Source: Prochlorococcus sp. AG-409-P01 (lineage in GTDB: Bacteria > Cyanobacteriota > Cyanobacteriia > PCC-6307 > Cyanobiaceae). Taken from it: a stretch of 64,000 nt of DNA. The position numbers were made by a program, and so were the translations under genes. Where the stretch lies: NCBI GenBank assembly GCA_003215335.1, contig QCKM01000003.1, positions 156,001 through 220,000 of the forward strand, given 5' to 3'. Positions within the stretch are counted from its first letter, which is position 1, and each line of letters begins with the position of its first letter. Shown here piece after piece: positions 18,791-28,768 of this stretch. The notes beneath the pieces were generated by a model. That model ran no database searches and had not been told where the DNA came from. It saw only the letters and a list, made by a program, of their open reading frames with translations.

Positions 18791-19948
18791 TTAAGCAGCC
18801 TGCTGCCAATTCAGCACGTTAGAAGGGGAATTAGTCTTCCATCGCAGAAGATTGTCAAGAGGTTTACCAAGTAAATGGTCATTTAAACCATTGCTTTTAG
18901 AGAGCAAGTTACGTGGTGCAATTGTTGCAGCCCAAATAGAAGCAGATGGTTCCATGCTCCATTGAGCAAGTTTTTTGCAACCTTCTAATAAAGGCTGAGT
19001 AGTGCCAGCTAGCGTTCCATCTTCGAGGCGACAAGTTCCCTGTTCAGTGTAAATACCCTTCTTGTCCCATATATGCTTCCCTTCATCAAGCCCATAAGCA
19101 GACAGAGCATCACTTACTAAAATTATTTGTTTGGGAGCAAGTTTTTGTAAGAGGACAGCCATGGAAGGATGAACATGCACCCCATCAGCTATTAGCCCCA
19201 TCGCAATTTTTCCATTTTCAATGGCTTCGCCTATAGGCCCAGGGTCTCTGTGATTAAGGCCAGGCATTGCATTAAAAGTGTGAGTGATCATGCTGACACC
19301 TTGGTTAAATGCCATTGAGGAAGATTGAGCATTGGCAGCTGAATGGCCTAGCGAAATAATTATTTCAAGGCTTTTTAGGCGTTCAATTAGATCGGAGGCA
19401 CCTGGAAGCTCTGGGGCGAGTGTGATTAAAGAAATTTCTGATTCAAAACCTTTAATACGATTATTCAAAGCTTGCAAGTTTGGTGCAGAAAGCCATTGCT
19501 TTGAGTGGGCCCCTTTGTGACTCTTCGCTAAAAAAGGTCCTTCTAGATGTGCCCCAAGTAATTGGCATCTCTTTTCGCAGTGCTTCTTTCTGGCTGAGCG
19601 CAAGACATTGAGCCCCATGCGTAATAAGGAAACCTCACAGCTCACAAAAGTTGGGCAAATGGCTTCTACCCCGTCATTCCACAACTTGTCTAGAAGCTTT
19701 AAGAGTTTTGGCAGGTCTTTAGGAGTTAGCTCTGGGAATGCCAAGCCCAAACCCCCATTAAATTGAAGGTCTATACCCATTGGGCTTAACAAATCGCCTT
19801 CCCAGTCTTCTCCTGAAATAGTCATTCCATCTTCTATCTGGTTGATAGAGATGATTTTCTTTTGATCATCAATAAGGATCCACCAGAGAGTGTTTGTGTT
19901 GGGACTCTCTAGAGGTTGTGGCAGGCGGACGTTTTTTATCCGATCCAT
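18791..19948 (-). CDS. nagA: N-acetylglucosamine-6-phosphate deacetylase
   Basis: Amidohydrolase-fold enzyme of amino-sugar recycling. Metal site HLEGPFLAKSHKGAH (about residues 137-151), SLGHSAANAQ, ITHTFNAMPGLNHRDPG, LIADGVHVHPS and the catalytic Asp in ILVSDAL are present. Started at the ATG of MDRIKNVRLP (385 residues); the frame begins four codons earlier with a TTG. No nagB is in view, so the route beyond deacetylation is unknown here. Divergent from purE. Confidence 0.88.
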   Translation of the reverse strand: MDRIKNVRLPQPLESPNTNTLWWILIDDQKKIISINQIEDGMTISGEDWEGDLLSPMGIDLQFNGGLGLAFPELTPKDLPKLLKLLDKLWNDGVEAICPTFVSCEVSLLRMGLNVLRSARKKHCEKRCQLLGAHLEGPFLAKSHKGAHSKQWLSAPNLQALNNRIKGFESEISLITLAPELPGASDLIERLKSLEIIISLGHSAANAQSSSMAFNQGVSMITHTFNAMPGLNHRDPGPIGEAIENGKIAMGLIADGVHVHPSMAVLLQKLAPKQIILVSDALSAYGLDEGKHIWDKKGIYTEQGTCRLEDGTLAGTTQPLLEGCKKLAQWSMEPSASIWAATIAPRNLLSKSNGLNDHLLGKPLDNLLRWKTNSPSNVLNWQQAA

Positions 19949-20026
19949 TTTTGAAGACAATATTTGGGCTAGTGCGTGACCACGTGGGTCTCGTCATTAT
20001 TAATAGTGACCTCTGCTTCTAGATAA

Positions 20027-20563
20027 GTGCCTTCAGCAGACTCTGCATTTAAGCCGCAGGTGGCTGTAGTGATGGGGAGTGATTCGGATTTAGCCACTTT
20101 GGATCCAGGGATAAAGGTTTTAGAAGAATTTGGGATCCAGGTTGAGGTAAGAGTGCTTTCAGCCCATAGAACACCTCTTGAGATGATTGACTTTGCTCTG
20201 AAAGCTGAGTCGATTGGATTGAAGTTAATCATTGCTGGCGCTGGTGGGGCAGCTCATCTTCCTGGAATGATTGCCTCTTTGACTTCTCTTCCCGTGATAG
20301 GGGTCCCTGTAAAAACTCACTCTTTGTCTGGAGTGGATTCCATGTATTCAATTTTGCAGATGCCTGGCGGAATCCCAGTGGCAACTATGGCAATTGGTGG
20401 AGGATTGAATGCAGGCTTATTAGCCGCCCAGATATTAGGGATATCTGATTCAAAGGTTCAGGAACTAGTTAAGGCTTACCGCAAAAATCTTCATGACCAA
20501 GTAATCAAGAAAGATGCACGACTTGTTAATGAAGGAGTAGAATCATATTTAAAAGAAATGTAG
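20027..20563 (+). CDS. purE: N5-carboxyaminoimidazole ribonucleotide mutase
   Basis: Class I PurE of purine synthesis, converting N5-CAIR to CAIR. VAVVMGSDSDLATLDPG (about residues 13-29), VRVLSAHRTPLEMIDFA, IIAGAGGAAHLPGMIAS and PVIGVPVKTHSLSGVDS are standard motifs. 178 residues from a GTG start. Stands alone; purK is not seen. Its 66-bp gap with nagA must hold both divergent promoters. Confidence 0.95.
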   Translation: MPSADSAFKPQVAVVMGSDSDLATLDPGIKVLEEFGIQVEVRVLSAHRTPLEMIDFALKAESIGLKLIIAGAGGAAHLPGMIASLTSLPVIGVPVKTHSLSGVDSMYSILQMPGGIPVATMAIGGGLNAGLLAAQILGISDSKVQELVKAYRKNLHDQVIKKDARLVNEGVESYLKEM

Positions 20564-20601
20564 ATATATTTATGATAAAAGGTAAATTTGTGCTGTAGAA
20601 A

Positions 20602-21258
20602 TTATTGATTACCATTTAATTTGTCTTTGGGAATAATTTGCAATTCAATTAGTTTGTTGGTAATTACATCAACACATGCTTGAAGTTCTTTGGCGCCGGT
20701 GTCAATTTTTAGTTCAGGGGAATTTGGCTTTTCATAAGGACTGGAAATACCTGTGAAATCAGTTATTTCACCAGCTCTAGCTTTTGCATAAAGTCCTTTA
20801 GTATCTCGTGTTTCGCATATATTTAGTTCGGCTGAACAAAAGATTTCTAAAAAGTCACCTTCAGAAACTAATGCTCTGGCTTTGTCGCGATCTTTCCGAA
20901 ATGGGGAAACAAAGGCTGTAAGAACTATGACGCCTGCATCCAAGAAAAGCTTTGCAACTTCCCCAATTCTCCTGATATTTTCTTCTCGATCTAAATCTGA
21001 AAAGCCAAGGTCTTGACATAAGCCGTGTCTAATGTTGTCGCCATCTAATACATAAGCTGTCACTCCTCGTTCAAAAAGTGCTGAATTCACAGCATTGGCC
21101 AAGGTGCTTTTCCCGGAACCAGATAGACCTGTGAACCATAGGATTGCACTACGGTGTCTTCTTTGGACTGACAGTGCTGAACGGTCTATTGATGATTGAT
21201 GCCAGACAATATTTGTGGCTTTGGGGTGTTGTTCACCTTCTTTAGAGGTTGTGCCCAT
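20602..21258 (-). CDS. cysC: Adenylylsulfate (APS) kinase
   Basis: Phosphorylates APS to PAPS in sulfate assimilation and sulfation. Walker [35 protein letters not shown] for APS binding, and [13 protein letters not shown] are intact. Started at the ATG of [10 protein letters not shown] (218 residues), which drops 11 poorly conserved codons. It is 57 bp downstream of the SUI1 gene on the same strand and convergent with purE. Confidence 0.94.
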   Translation of the reverse strand: MGTTSKEGEQHPKATNIVWHQSSIDRSALSVQRRHRSAILWFTGLSGSGKSTLANAVNSALFERGVTAYVLDGDNIRHGLCQDLGFSDLDREENIRRIGEVAKLFLDAGVIVLTAFVSPFRKDRDKARALVSEGDFLEIFCSAELNICETRDTKGLYAKARAGEITDFTGISSPYEKPNSPELKIDTGAKELQACVDVITNKLIELQIIPKDKLNGNQ

Positions 21259-21315
21259 AATCAAATGATTTATTGGAATCCTATTCTCCATGCTGCTCTT
21301 GATGAGTGGATTCTC

Positions 21316-21639
21316 TTACCCACCAGATCTCTTGGGGCGATAGCCTTCTTTTCTCAAAATTTCTAATAACACTGAGACCTGATCCCCTTGTAACTCAAGT
21401 ACATCTTCTTTGATGGTTCCACCTGTGCCACAGCTTGATTTCAGTTTCTTGAGAAGGGACTTTGCTTCTGAAAGATCGAGATTTAGTCCCTTTATGACTG
21501 TCACTGTCTTGCCTCCTTTTCCAGTTTTGGTTCTTTGCACATGTACATCACGTGCAGATTTCACTTCGCTAGATACGGATTTGTTGATTCGAACTGTTGC
21601 AAGAGAGTTATTGAATTCCCTCCAGTTTCCTTTGGGCAT
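21316..21639 (-). CDS. SUI1/YciH-family translation factor-like protein
   Basis: 107 residues with the SUI1 (eIF1-like) fold in the C-terminal two thirds: TGKGGKTVTVIKGLNL, LLKKLKSSCGTGGTIKEDVLELQGDQ and a terminal LRKEGYRPKRSGG. Bacterial YciH relatives act on translation initiation fidelity in vitro; the cyanobacterial role is unproven. Divergent from trpB with only 42 bp between the start codons. Confidence 0.88.
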   Translation of the reverse strand: MPKGNWREFNNSLATVRINKSVSSEVKSARDVHVQRTKTGKGGKTVTVIKGLNLDLSEAKSLLKKLKSSCGTGGTIKEDVLELQGDQVSVLLEILRKEGYRPKRSGG

Positions 21640-21681
21640 TGGTTTAATTCTTAGTCTGGGTTCTATCTACCGCTTTTTGCA

Positions 21682-22932
21682 GTGACAAGCACCCTTTCTT
21701 CTCAGTCCAATGATGAGGATTTGGCGGTCAACTCTCGTCCATCAGCATCTGGTCGTTTTGGTCGATATGGGGGGCAATATGTCCCTGAAACATTGATGCC
21801 TGCTCTTGCTGAATTAGAGGAAGCAGCTATAGCTGCTTGGCAGGACACATCCTTTACCAATGAGTTGAATCATTTATTAAGCACTTATGTTGGTCGTGCA
21901 ACACCTCTCTATGAAGCCAAGCGACTTACTCAACATTATTGTCGTAATGAGGCTGGAGCTCGGATTTGGCTAAAGCGAGAAGACCTTAATCACACGGGTG
22001 CCCACAAAATTAATAATGCTCTTGGCCAAGCTCTTTTGGCTCTTCGGATGGGGAAGAAGCGAATTATTGCTGAAACAGGTGCTGGCCAGCATGGGGTTGC
22101 TACTGCGACTGTTTGTGCTCGATTTGGTTTGAAATGCGTTATCTATATGGGACAAGAAGATATGCGCCGCCAGGCTTTAAATGTTTTTCGTATGAAGTTG
22201 CTAGGCGCAAAAGTTCAGCCTGTCACTGCGGGAACAGCAACCTTAAAAGATGCCACTAGTGAAGCCATCAGAGATTGGGTAACCAATGTTGAAACAACGC
22301 ATTACATTCTTGGCTCAGTTGCTGGCCCTCATCCATATCCAATGTTGGTGAGAGATTTTCATGCAGTGATTGGAGAGGAGACAAAAAGACAATGTTATGA
22401 GGCTTTTGGAAGATTGCCTGATGTTCTTATGGCTTGTGTTGGTGGAGGTTCTAATGCAATGGGACTTTTTCATCCCTTTGTTCAAGACTCCTCAGTTCGA
22501 ATGATTGGAGTTGAAGCAGCTGGAGATGGGATTAGTACTGGTCGCCATGCTGCGACTATTACCCAAGGTCGAGTTGGCGTTTTGCATGGAGCGATGAGCT
22601 TTCTTCTTCAAGATCAAGATGGTCAGGTTCAGGAGGCTCATTCAATAAGTGCTGGCCTGGACTATCCGGGGGTTGGACCAGAACATAGCTTTTTAAGTGA
22701 GATAGGACGTGCAGAGTATTTTGCGGTGACTGATCATGAGGCTTTGGAGGCTTTGCAGCTGGTAAGCCAATTAGAAGGAATTATTCCTGCCCTTGAGACT
22801 GCTCATGCATTTGCTTGGTTGAAAAATCTTTGCCCGACTTTGGAGCCTGGTACCGAAGTAGTGATTAATTGTTCTGGTCGTGGGGATAAGGATGTAAATA
22901 CTGTTGCAGAAAAGCTTGGGAATAAATTCTGA
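21682..22932 (+). CDS. trpB: Tryptophan synthase beta chain
   Basis: PLP enzyme condensing indole and serine. [20 protein letters not shown] at the N-terminus, the PLP lysine in [13 protein letters not shown] (about residue 107), [23 protein letters not shown] for phosphate binding and [10 protein letters not shown] near the end. 416 residues from a GTG start, with a 20-odd residue polar extension before the conserved core, common in cyanobacteria. trpA is not adjacent. Convergent with hrcA, 3 bp apart. Confidence 0.96.
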   Translation: MTSTLSSQSNDEDLAVNSRPSASGRFGRYGGQYVPETLMPALAELEEAAIAAWQDTSFTNELNHLLSTYVGRATPLYEAKRLTQHYCRNEAGARIWLKREDLNHTGAHKINNALGQALLALRMGKKRIIAETGAGQHGVATATVCARFGLKCVIYMGQEDMRRQALNVFRMKLLGAKVQPVTAGTATLKDATSEAIRDWVTNVETTHYILGSVAGPHPYPMLVRDFHAVIGEETKRQCYEAFGRLPDVLMACVGGGSNAMGLFHPFVQDSSVRMIGVEAAGDGISTGRHAATITQGRVGVLHGAMSFLLQDQDGQVQEAHSISAGLDYPGVGPEHSFLSEIGRAEYFAVTDHEALEALQLVSQLEGIIPALETAHAFAWLKNLCPTLEPGTEVVINCSGRGDKDVNTVAEKLGNKF

Positions 22933-22935
22933 GAT

Positions 22936-23934
22936 TTAAGACAAAAGTCTTTCGAGGTGTTTTGCAACGCTTTTTACTGCTGCGGTTGTATTTGCGTAGG
23001 TCATTCGCATTGGGCCAATTAGTGCGACATGACCTACGCCTTTGCTAGAGCTCTGATATGAGGCATGAACCACTGAACATGCTTTGAGTGCTCTTTGAGG
23101 ATGTTCCGCTCCGATTAAAACGCCTTCAAGTGGATTTCCTGGTAAAGGAACTACAGCTTCTGGATTGTTATCCATTAATTCCATTACTGGACGGAGACTT
23201 TTGCTGTGACTGAACTCTGGCTGGGCTATTAATCGTGACATTCCATGGAAAACAGTACTCTTTTCAGTTCTTGCCATGGCAGCGCTATGGCTATGAATTG
23301 CTTCACGAAGTAGTGCACCACTTAGATGTAGATGAGGCGGCAAACTAGTCCAGTCCAGAATTCCTTTGTCTGATTTATCAAGTTGAGCATGCGCCCATGC
23401 TTCAATTGCGGCAAGCTCAGAAGCGGCCTTATTAGGAAGTCGCAGATTGACATGAGTGGCTTGGTTAGAGTTCTCAACTAGCATTATCAGAACCCTATCT
23501 CCACTGCGAACAAGCCTAATTTCCTGAAGGGAGGTTTGAGCTCTAACTGGTTTCGTGATCAGGCTCATTAGTCCTGTGAAGTCGGTTAGTCGCTTAGCCA
23601 GTTGCCAGAGCAGATCATCTAAAGCGGCCCATTGCAGACTGAGAGTTGTCAGCTCTTGCTCCAATCGATGTACCGTTGATCCTGGGGGGGGAAGCAAGCA
23701 GTCGACATAATGTCGATAACCTTGTGCACTTGGAATTCGACCTGCTGATGGGTGAGGTTGAGTTAATAGTCCTCGCTTCTCAAGCTCTCCCATATCAGAG
23801 CGGACTGTGGAAGAGCATGCTTTCAATCCAAAACGCTTTACAAGTGCCCTACTTCCTACAGGTTCCATGGTGTCTACATAGTGATGCACCGTGGCTCTTA
23901 GGACATCCTGTTGTCGCGCGGGCAGTATCTCCAA
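22936..23934 (-). CDS. hrcA: Heat-inducible transcription repressor HrcA
   Basis: Represses chaperone genes by binding CIRCE operators. N-terminal winged HTH: LPARQQDVLRATVHHYV, EPVGSRALVKRFGLKACSST and GLLTQPHPSAGRIPSAQGYR. C-terminal GAF-like region ends with VGHVALIGPMRMTYANTTAA. 332 residues. I searched its 76-bp upstream gap by eye and saw no CIRCE-like TTAGCACTC repeat, so self-regulation is not evident, and groEL/dnaK are outside the window. Confidence 0.94.
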   Translation of the reverse strand: MEILPARQQDVLRATVHHYVDTMEPVGSRALVKRFGLKACSSTVRSDMGELEKRGLLTQPHPSAGRIPSAQGYRHYVDCLLPPPGSTVHRLEQELTTLSLQWAALDDLLWQLAKRLTDFTGLMSLITKPVRAQTSLQEIRLVRSGDRVLIMLVENSNQATHVNLRLPNKAASELAAIEAWAHAQLDKSDKGILDWTSLPPHLHLSGALLREAIHSHSAAMARTEKSTVFHGMSRLIAQPEFSHSKSLRPVMELMDNNPEAVVPLPGNPLEGVLIGAEHPQRALKACSVVHASYQSSSKGVGHVALIGPMRMTYANTTAAVKSVAKHLERLLS

Positions 23935-24010
23935 TGCTTTTAAGAGATTCCTATAGATCGTACGAGTGGGTAAGAGCTTGATTGCCTTTTGTGTTGAACA
24001 GAATTAGTGA

Positions 24011-24364
24011 TTAGTAGCGTGGAACTGAAGGGTCAATGTCCAAACTCCAAGCGTCTATGCCTCCTTCCAGATTGAAAATGTCATTATTCCATCCCTCATT
24101 AATAAGCCAATTGCAAAAATGTAAACTACGAATCCCAGCATGACAAATCACTACTAGCGGCTTTTGGCTAGGCAGGAGCTCTGTCAATTTCTCCAACCAT
24201 TTAGAGGATTCACTTAGTGGCAGATGCAGGACTTTATAGGGGAAGGGAGCTATCAAGATTTCGTTGGATTCTCGAACATCTATCAGGACTGGTTCTTTAT
24301 CAGCCCGTTCTAACCAGCTGTGGAGTTCCTTCGCCGAAAGAATGTTTGGTTCCTTTTGATTCAT
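24011..24364 (-). CDS. Single-domain rhodanese-like sulfurtransferase
   Basis: 117 residues forming one rhodanese domain: VLIDVRESNEI (Asp and Arg), ALKVLHLPLS-like PYKVLHLPLSESS, and the active-site loop VVICHAGIRSLHFCNWL with the catalytic Cys. C-terminal NLEGGIDAWSLDIDPSVPRY is standard. It could carry sulfane sulfur from a cysteine desulfurase; its acceptor is unknown. Lies 76 bp upstream in coordinates of the divergent DUF3352 gene. Confidence 0.88.
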   Translation of the reverse strand: MNQKEPNILSAKELHSWLERADKEPVLIDVRESNEILIAPFPYKVLHLPLSESSKWLEKLTELLPSQKPLVVICHAGIRSLHFCNWLINEGWNNDIFNLEGGIDAWSLDIDPSVPRY

Positions 24365-24440
24365 AAATAGTTTTAATTGTATTAGGAAGGTACTTGAAGG
24401 TGATCATTACAAACCCTCTTAACTTACATGCTGTTGATCG

Positions 24441-26054
24441 ATGAAGATTCGTCATTTTCTACTGGTCTGTTTAGCAATATTTTTGGGATTTCTTTTAATT
24501 GCTGAGACCTTAGGCGCTTCGATGGTTTCTCAGGGTGCTTTGCCTTCTATAGATAAAGGGGTGCAAGTTCCTAGAAGTGCAAGGTTTATTCCAAGAGATG
24601 TGGCTTTGTCTTTTCATTGGTTAGAGGATTCTGTGCAGTTGCCTGATTCACTTCAGGCAGCGCGTAAAAACAAGCATTATGAAGATATAAGTGAGGGGGT
24701 TGTGCAACTTAGGAATGGCTTATTTGCATTGGCAGGATTTGATTTTGATGAAGATCTTTCTGATTGGTTAGGCTCTGAAATTAGCTTGGCCCTTTTTCAA
24801 CCAGAAGATGTACGAGGCAAAGTCGATTGGGCTTTAATACTTACAGGAAGGGATCAAGATAGCTTGACGACTTTTTTCCAGAACTTTTGGCAGATAAGAA
24901 GTCTTGCGGGACAAGATCTTCATATAAATAAGTATCAGGGTAGGAGTTTGATAACTAGTGGAAAATCTGATTTTGGTAATGGTTTTAAGCAGTTAGCAAC
25001 TGCTTTGATGGATGATGAATTCCTTGTGATTGCTTCTGAGGAGGCAGTGCTTCATAAAGTTATAGATGTTTCTAACTCTCCTGAAAAGAATCAATTAGCT
25101 GACCCCAGGCTTTTGAATGATCTGCTACATCTAGGGAATGGGATTGCTTTTTTAACAGCATCCCCGTTTGCTCTTCATTCTTGGCTTGACTTCCCAAAGC
25201 TTTTCACTGAGCGGAATGACATTAATGATTTCGTTGCGGTGTTAAACCCCGAAAGTGCTGATCTTAGTGTCGAAGGGTTGTTGGAATTTTCAGAATCTGT
25301 TTTTTCTGAGGGTGTATTTGCTCAGGCAAATGACCTTCTTTCTTTAAATCATTTTGATGGAAGGGCAGAAGGATGGGCATTAATTAGCTCTCCTTCAAGA
25401 TTGCTTGATGTGAATACAAAAGAGCCAGTTTCTCAATGGCTTGGATCAATTATTAGAGAACATTTTTTTAAGTCAGAAACCTTTGCACTAGAAAACATCT
25501 TTGGATCAGAAGAAGGCCCTTTGTTTTGGTTGAAGGAACCCCAGGGATGGGTTGTAGGAACTAGAGCTGATAGCTCTAATTTTTCTGCAGTAGATCATGC
25601 TCTTTCAACTGATGGTTTTATTAGATCTGATTTGACCTTTGAGGGGGATCCTTTACATGTGTGGTCAAAACTTTCTGTTAAAACTATTCAAGGAAAGGAT
25701 ATTGTCACTTCGGAAGTTGCTGCGATTTTGGAAGAGGACTTAGATAAGTATTGGTGGGCAGAGAATTTGGAGCTTCTTGCCCAAGGAAAAAGTGTTGAGG
25801 AAGTATCAGTTCTTTTAGAGCAATTAGATTCAAAATCTAGCCAAGGAGATAATCTGTTCCCTTATGAGATCTCATTAATAGGAGATATGAGCTCCGAGAT
25901 TATTCTTAAATGGAGGCCATGGATTCTTATGAAGACAATTTCAGGCCGATCTTTTCGGCCTGAAATTGTGCAAGGACTTGAGATGGCTTTGGGGCCTGCA
26001 CAGCAGGATGGAAGCTCAGCATTACGCTTCCATGGCCGAATATCCTTTGCTTGA
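24441..26054 (+). CDS. DUF3352 exported protein
   Basis: 537 residues. A hydrophobic N-terminus (FLLVCLAIFLGFLLIAETLG) marks a signal peptide or anchor; the rest is soluble and probably periplasmic or lumenal. The pattern VDWALILTGRDQDSLTTFFQ, LVIASEEAVLHKVID and a repeated half with similar elements resembles DUF3352, a cyanobacterial family of unknown function. The 3' end holds a 15-bp perfect inverted repeat at 25935-25969. A short stem with a T-run begins at the stop codon. Confidence 0.75.
   Translation: MKIRHFLLVCLAIFLGFLLIAETLGASMVSQGALPSIDKGVQVPRSARFIPRDVALSFHWLEDSVQLPDSLQAARKNKHYEDISEGVVQLRNGLFALAGFDFDEDLSDWLGSEISLALFQPEDVRGKVDWALILTGRDQDSLTTFFQNFWQIRSLAGQDLHINKYQGRSLITSGKSDFGNGFKQLATALMDDEFLVIASEEAVLHKVIDVSNSPEKNQLADPRLLNDLLHLGNGIAFLTASPFALHSWLDFPKLFTERNDINDFVAVLNPESADLSVEGLLEFSESVFSEGVFAQANDLLSLNHFDGRAEGWALISSPSRLLDVNTKEPVSQWLGSIIREHFFKSETFALENIFGSEEGPLFWLKEPQGWVVGTRADSSNFSAVDHALSTDGFIRSDLTFEGDPLHVWSKLSVKTIQGKDIVTSEVAAILEEDLDKYWWAENLELLAQGKSVEEVSVLLEQLDSKSSQGDNLFPYEISLIGDMSSEIILKWRPWILMKTISGRSFRPEIVQGLEMALGPAQQDGSSALRFHGRISFA
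25935..25969 (+). repeat. 15-bp perfect inverted repeat in the DUF3352 coding region
   Basis: ACAATTTCAGGCCGA, five bases, then its exact complement. It lies 85 bp before the stop codon in a stretch coding for TISGRSFRPEIV. The stem would be very stable in RNA. No T-run follows within ten bases, so it is not a textbook terminator. Confidence 0.75.
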
Positions 26055-26075
26055 TTGCGAAGCTTGCAATTTTTC
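26054..26075 (+). terminator. Probable intrinsic terminator of the DUF3352 gene
   Basis: ATTGC, seven-base loop, GCAAT, then a T-rich tail (TTTT). The stem begins on the last base of the stop codon. It is short (5 bp) but well placed; nothing else in the next 230 bases looks like a terminator. Confidence 0.5.
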
Positions 26076-26350
26076 AGTGTTTTTTGATCTCTCTTGTGTA
26101 GTTGATTCGTAGAATGCTTTGGTTGATGAAGCCTCTGAAACTGTTCTCTGAGCTAATTATTGGCTTCGCTATAAGACTCTTTTGTTTTCAAGAAATCAGG
26201 GTTTGCTCATTTGCTTTTCAATAGAAGTGCCAAACTCATCAAGGCCAAGTCAGGCTTCAGCCCTTACTTAGGCGAAATTTGATAAGACTCTGATCTGTTT
26301 AGCTTGTTGATTTGTGTATGGACGGATTCAGGAAGGGGCAAAATGAAGAG
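26076..26350. other. Intergenic stretch before gltA
   Basis: About 240-275 bases without a convincing gene. A 36-codon ATG frame at 26114 shows no recognisable features and no good ribosome site. GGAAGGGG at 26331-26338 is a strong Shine-Dalgarno match, but the nearest ATG (26342) is out of frame with gltA. The gltA promoter is presumably here; I could not pick boxes with confidence. Confidence 0.4.
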
Positions 26351-27517
26351 ATGAGTCATGAATCAACTGGCAACTTGTTTAGTCCAGGTCTCGAAGGGGT
26401 ACCTGTCACTCATTCTGCAATCTGTGATATTGACGGATTGAAAGGAAGCTTGACTTATCGCGGGTACCCTGTTGCTGAATTAGCTGCACATAGCACTTTC
26501 TTAGAAACTACTTATCTTCTTATTTGGGGCCAGCTGCCTACTCCGCAACAATTACGTGATTTTGAGGGTGAGGTGCAGATGCACCGTCGTGTAAGTTTTC
26601 GCGTGCGTGACATGTTGAAGTGTTTCCCTGCTACGGGGCATCCGATGGATGCGCTGCAGGCAAGTGCTGCATCTTTAGGGCTTTTTTACTCTCGTAGGGC
26701 AATTGATAATCCTCAATATGTTTATGACGCAGTTGTGAGGCTCATTGCAAAGATCCCCACAATGGTTGCTGCATTTCAACTTATTCGTAAAGGCCAAGAT
26801 CCAATTCAGCCTCGAGATGATTTGGCCTATTCAGATAATTTCCTTTATATGCTTACTGATAGAGAAGTTGATCCACTGGCGGCACGTATTTTGGATCGAT
26901 GTTTGATTCTCCATGCTGAACATAGTTTGAACGCGAGTACTTTTAGTGCGCGAGTGACTGCGAGCACACTTACTGATCCCTATGCAGTTGTCGCTTCAGC
27001 AGTAGGAACATTGGCTGGACCACTTCATGGGGGTGCTAATGAAGATGTCCTTTTAATGCTTGAGGAAATTGGAAACCCTGACTGTGCAGGTGTATTTCTT
27101 GATAAGGCAATCTCTAGTAAGAGGAAGATAATGGGTTTTGGCCATAGGGAATATCGAGTTAAGGACCCTCGTGCTTCGATACTGCAAGGTTTAGCAGAAG
27201 AGCTCTTTGCAAGATTTGGTAAAGATCACATGTATGAAGTAGCAAAATCCTTGGAAAATGAAGCTGAATCTCGCCTTGGGCCAAAAGGCATCTTTCCTAA
27301 CGTAGATTTTTATTCTGGACTGGTTTATCGCAAGCTTGGAATCCCTAGGGATTTATTTACTCCTGTTTTTGCAATCTCTAGAGTGGCAGGCTGGTTAGCT
27401 CATTGGAGAGAGCAGTTGGGTGCCAATCGTATTTTTAGGCCTTCACAGATATATACAGGACCAGAGCCTCGATCTTGGACCCCTCCTGAAGAGCGCATTG
27501 AGCCTTTGGACTCATAA
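26351..27517 (+). CDS. gltA: Citrate synthase
   Basis: Condenses oxaloacetate and acetyl-CoA, the entry into the incomplete cyanobacterial TCA cycle. FSPGLEGVPVTHSAICDIDG, LTYRGYPVAELA, the catalytic His region LILHAEHSLNASTFSAR, GPLHGGANEDVLLML and GFGHREYRVKDPRA are intact; VDFYSGLVYRKLGI holds the second catalytic Asp. The conserved core begins soon after ATG 26351 (388 residues); the open frame extends to 26312 with other possible starts (ATG 26318). Two-domain type II bacterial length. Confidence 0.94.
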   Translation: MSHESTGNLFSPGLEGVPVTHSAICDIDGLKGSLTYRGYPVAELAAHSTFLETTYLLIWGQLPTPQQLRDFEGEVQMHRRVSFRVRDMLKCFPATGHPMDALQASAASLGLFYSRRAIDNPQYVYDAVVRLIAKIPTMVAAFQLIRKGQDPIQPRDDLAYSDNFLYMLTDREVDPLAARILDRCLILHAEHSLNASTFSARVTASTLTDPYAVVASAVGTLAGPLHGGANEDVLLMLEEIGNPDCAGVFLDKAISSKRKIMGFGHREYRVKDPRASILQGLAEELFARFGKDHMYEVAKSLENEAESRLGPKGIFPNVDFYSGLVYRKLGIPRDLFTPVFAISRVAGWLAHWREQLGANRIFRPSQIYTGPEPRSWTPPEERIEPLDS

Positions 27518-27535
27518 CTTGTATATATATTCATC

Positions 27536-28696
27536 ATGATGACTTTTACTTTCTTTGCTACTTCTTATCTGGGGATTGCTGGCCCAGGCTTGGATTTGAA
27601 GTCGAGTTTTGTTGATTCCTTGCAGAGCTTTGGACTCTCAACAGAAATGGCTCGCCTTCTTTGGCTGCCGCTACCAATGCTTCTGGTCCTTACGGCCGCA
27701 ATGGTTGGTGTTTTAGTAACTGTTTGGTTGGAAAGAAAGATCTCAGCGGCTGCTCAACAGCGAATTGGACCTGAATTTGCAGGAGCATTGGGAGTATTGC
27801 AGCCAATGGCTGATGGTTTGAAGTTACTCGTTAAAGAAGATGTGATTCCAGCTAGAGCAGATGGACTTCTTTTTAGTCTGGGTCCAGTACTTGTTTTAGT
27901 TCCAGTTATTCTTTCTTGGCTAATTGTTCCTTTTGGCCAAACATTGTTAATCAGTAATGTTGGAGTTGGTATTTTCCTATGGATTTCCCTAAGTAGCATT
28001 CAACCGATTGGTTTATTGATGAGTGGATATGCTTCAAATAATAAATACTCTCTTCTTGGAGGTTTAAGAGCCGCTGCACAGTCAATTAGTTATGAGATTC
28101 CTCTTGCACTATCTGTTTTGGCAGTTGTAATGATGAGCAATTCTCTTAGTACTGTTGAAATCGTTAACCTTCAAAATGATGCAGGCTTATTGAGCTGGAA
28201 TGTTTGGCGTCAACCCGTTGGCTTTGTGATCTTTTGGATATGTGTATTGGCTGAATGTGAACGATTGCCATTTGATCTTCCAGAGGCTGAAGAAGAATTG
28301 GTTGCTGGATATCAGACTGAGTATGCAGGTATGAAATTTGCCCTTTTTTATCTAGGTAGTTATATCAATTTGGTGCTTTCAGCCTTATTGGTGTCTGTCC
28401 TTTATCTAGGAGGCTGGGGATTTCCTATTCCGGTTGAATGGTTGGCGTCTTGGTTGAGTCAGCCAATTGATGCGCCTTTAATTCAACTTGTGACTGGTTC
28501 TGTAGGGATCGTCATGACAGTGTTGAAGGCATATCTGTTGGTATTTCTAGCCATATTGCTTCGTTGGACTACCCCTAGGGTTCGTATTGATCAATTGCTT
28601 GATTTGGGCTGGAAATTTCTTTTGCCAATTTCATTAGTAAATTTGTTGGTTACTGCTGCCCTCAAGTTGTTATTTCCATTAGCTTTCGGTGGATGA
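27536..28696 (+). CDS. ndhA: NAD(P)H-quinone oxidoreductase subunit 1
   Basis: Membrane subunit that anchors the hydrophilic arm of NDH-1 and forms the quinone chamber; NuoH homologue. About eight transmembrane helices. [52 protein letters not shown] and [23 protein letters not shown] are signature loops. 386 residues including a short N-terminal extension. Head of the ndhA-I-G-E operon; ndhI follows after 117 bp. Confidence 0.96.
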   Translation: MMTFTFFATSYLGIAGPGLDLKSSFVDSLQSFGLSTEMARLLWLPLPMLLVLTAAMVGVLVTVWLERKISAAAQQRIGPEFAGALGVLQPMADGLKLLVKEDVIPARADGLLFSLGPVLVLVPVILSWLIVPFGQTLLISNVGVGIFLWISLSSIQPIGLLMSGYASNNKYSLLGGLRAAAQSISYEIPLALSVLAVVMMSNSLSTVEIVNLQNDAGLLSWNVWRQPVGFVIFWICVLAECERLPFDLPEAEEELVAGYQTEYAGMKFALFYLGSYINLVLSALLVSVLYLGGWGFPIPVEWLASWLSQPIDAPLIQLVTGSVGIVMTVLKAYLLVFLAILLRWTTPRVRIDQLLDLGWKFLLPISLVNLLVTAALKLLFPLAFGG

Positions 28697-28768
28697 AAGG
28701 TTTATTCAAGGCTCCATGAATCACCTAATAATGTGGGTACTTCTACTTAATGAGTGCAAAAAGCTAGT

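Noticed and set aside
22942-22958. AAGAC/GTCTT hairpin at the trpB-hrcA junction
   Set aside because: Only five pairs with a four-base loop and no T-run; too weak to call a terminator.
23935-24010. Possible CIRCE operator upstream of hrcA
   Set aside because: Looked for TTAGCACTC with its inverted copy; nothing close is present.
26114-26224. 36-codon + strand frame before gltA
   Set aside because: No ribosome site, no conserved features; expected by chance in a 250-bp gap.
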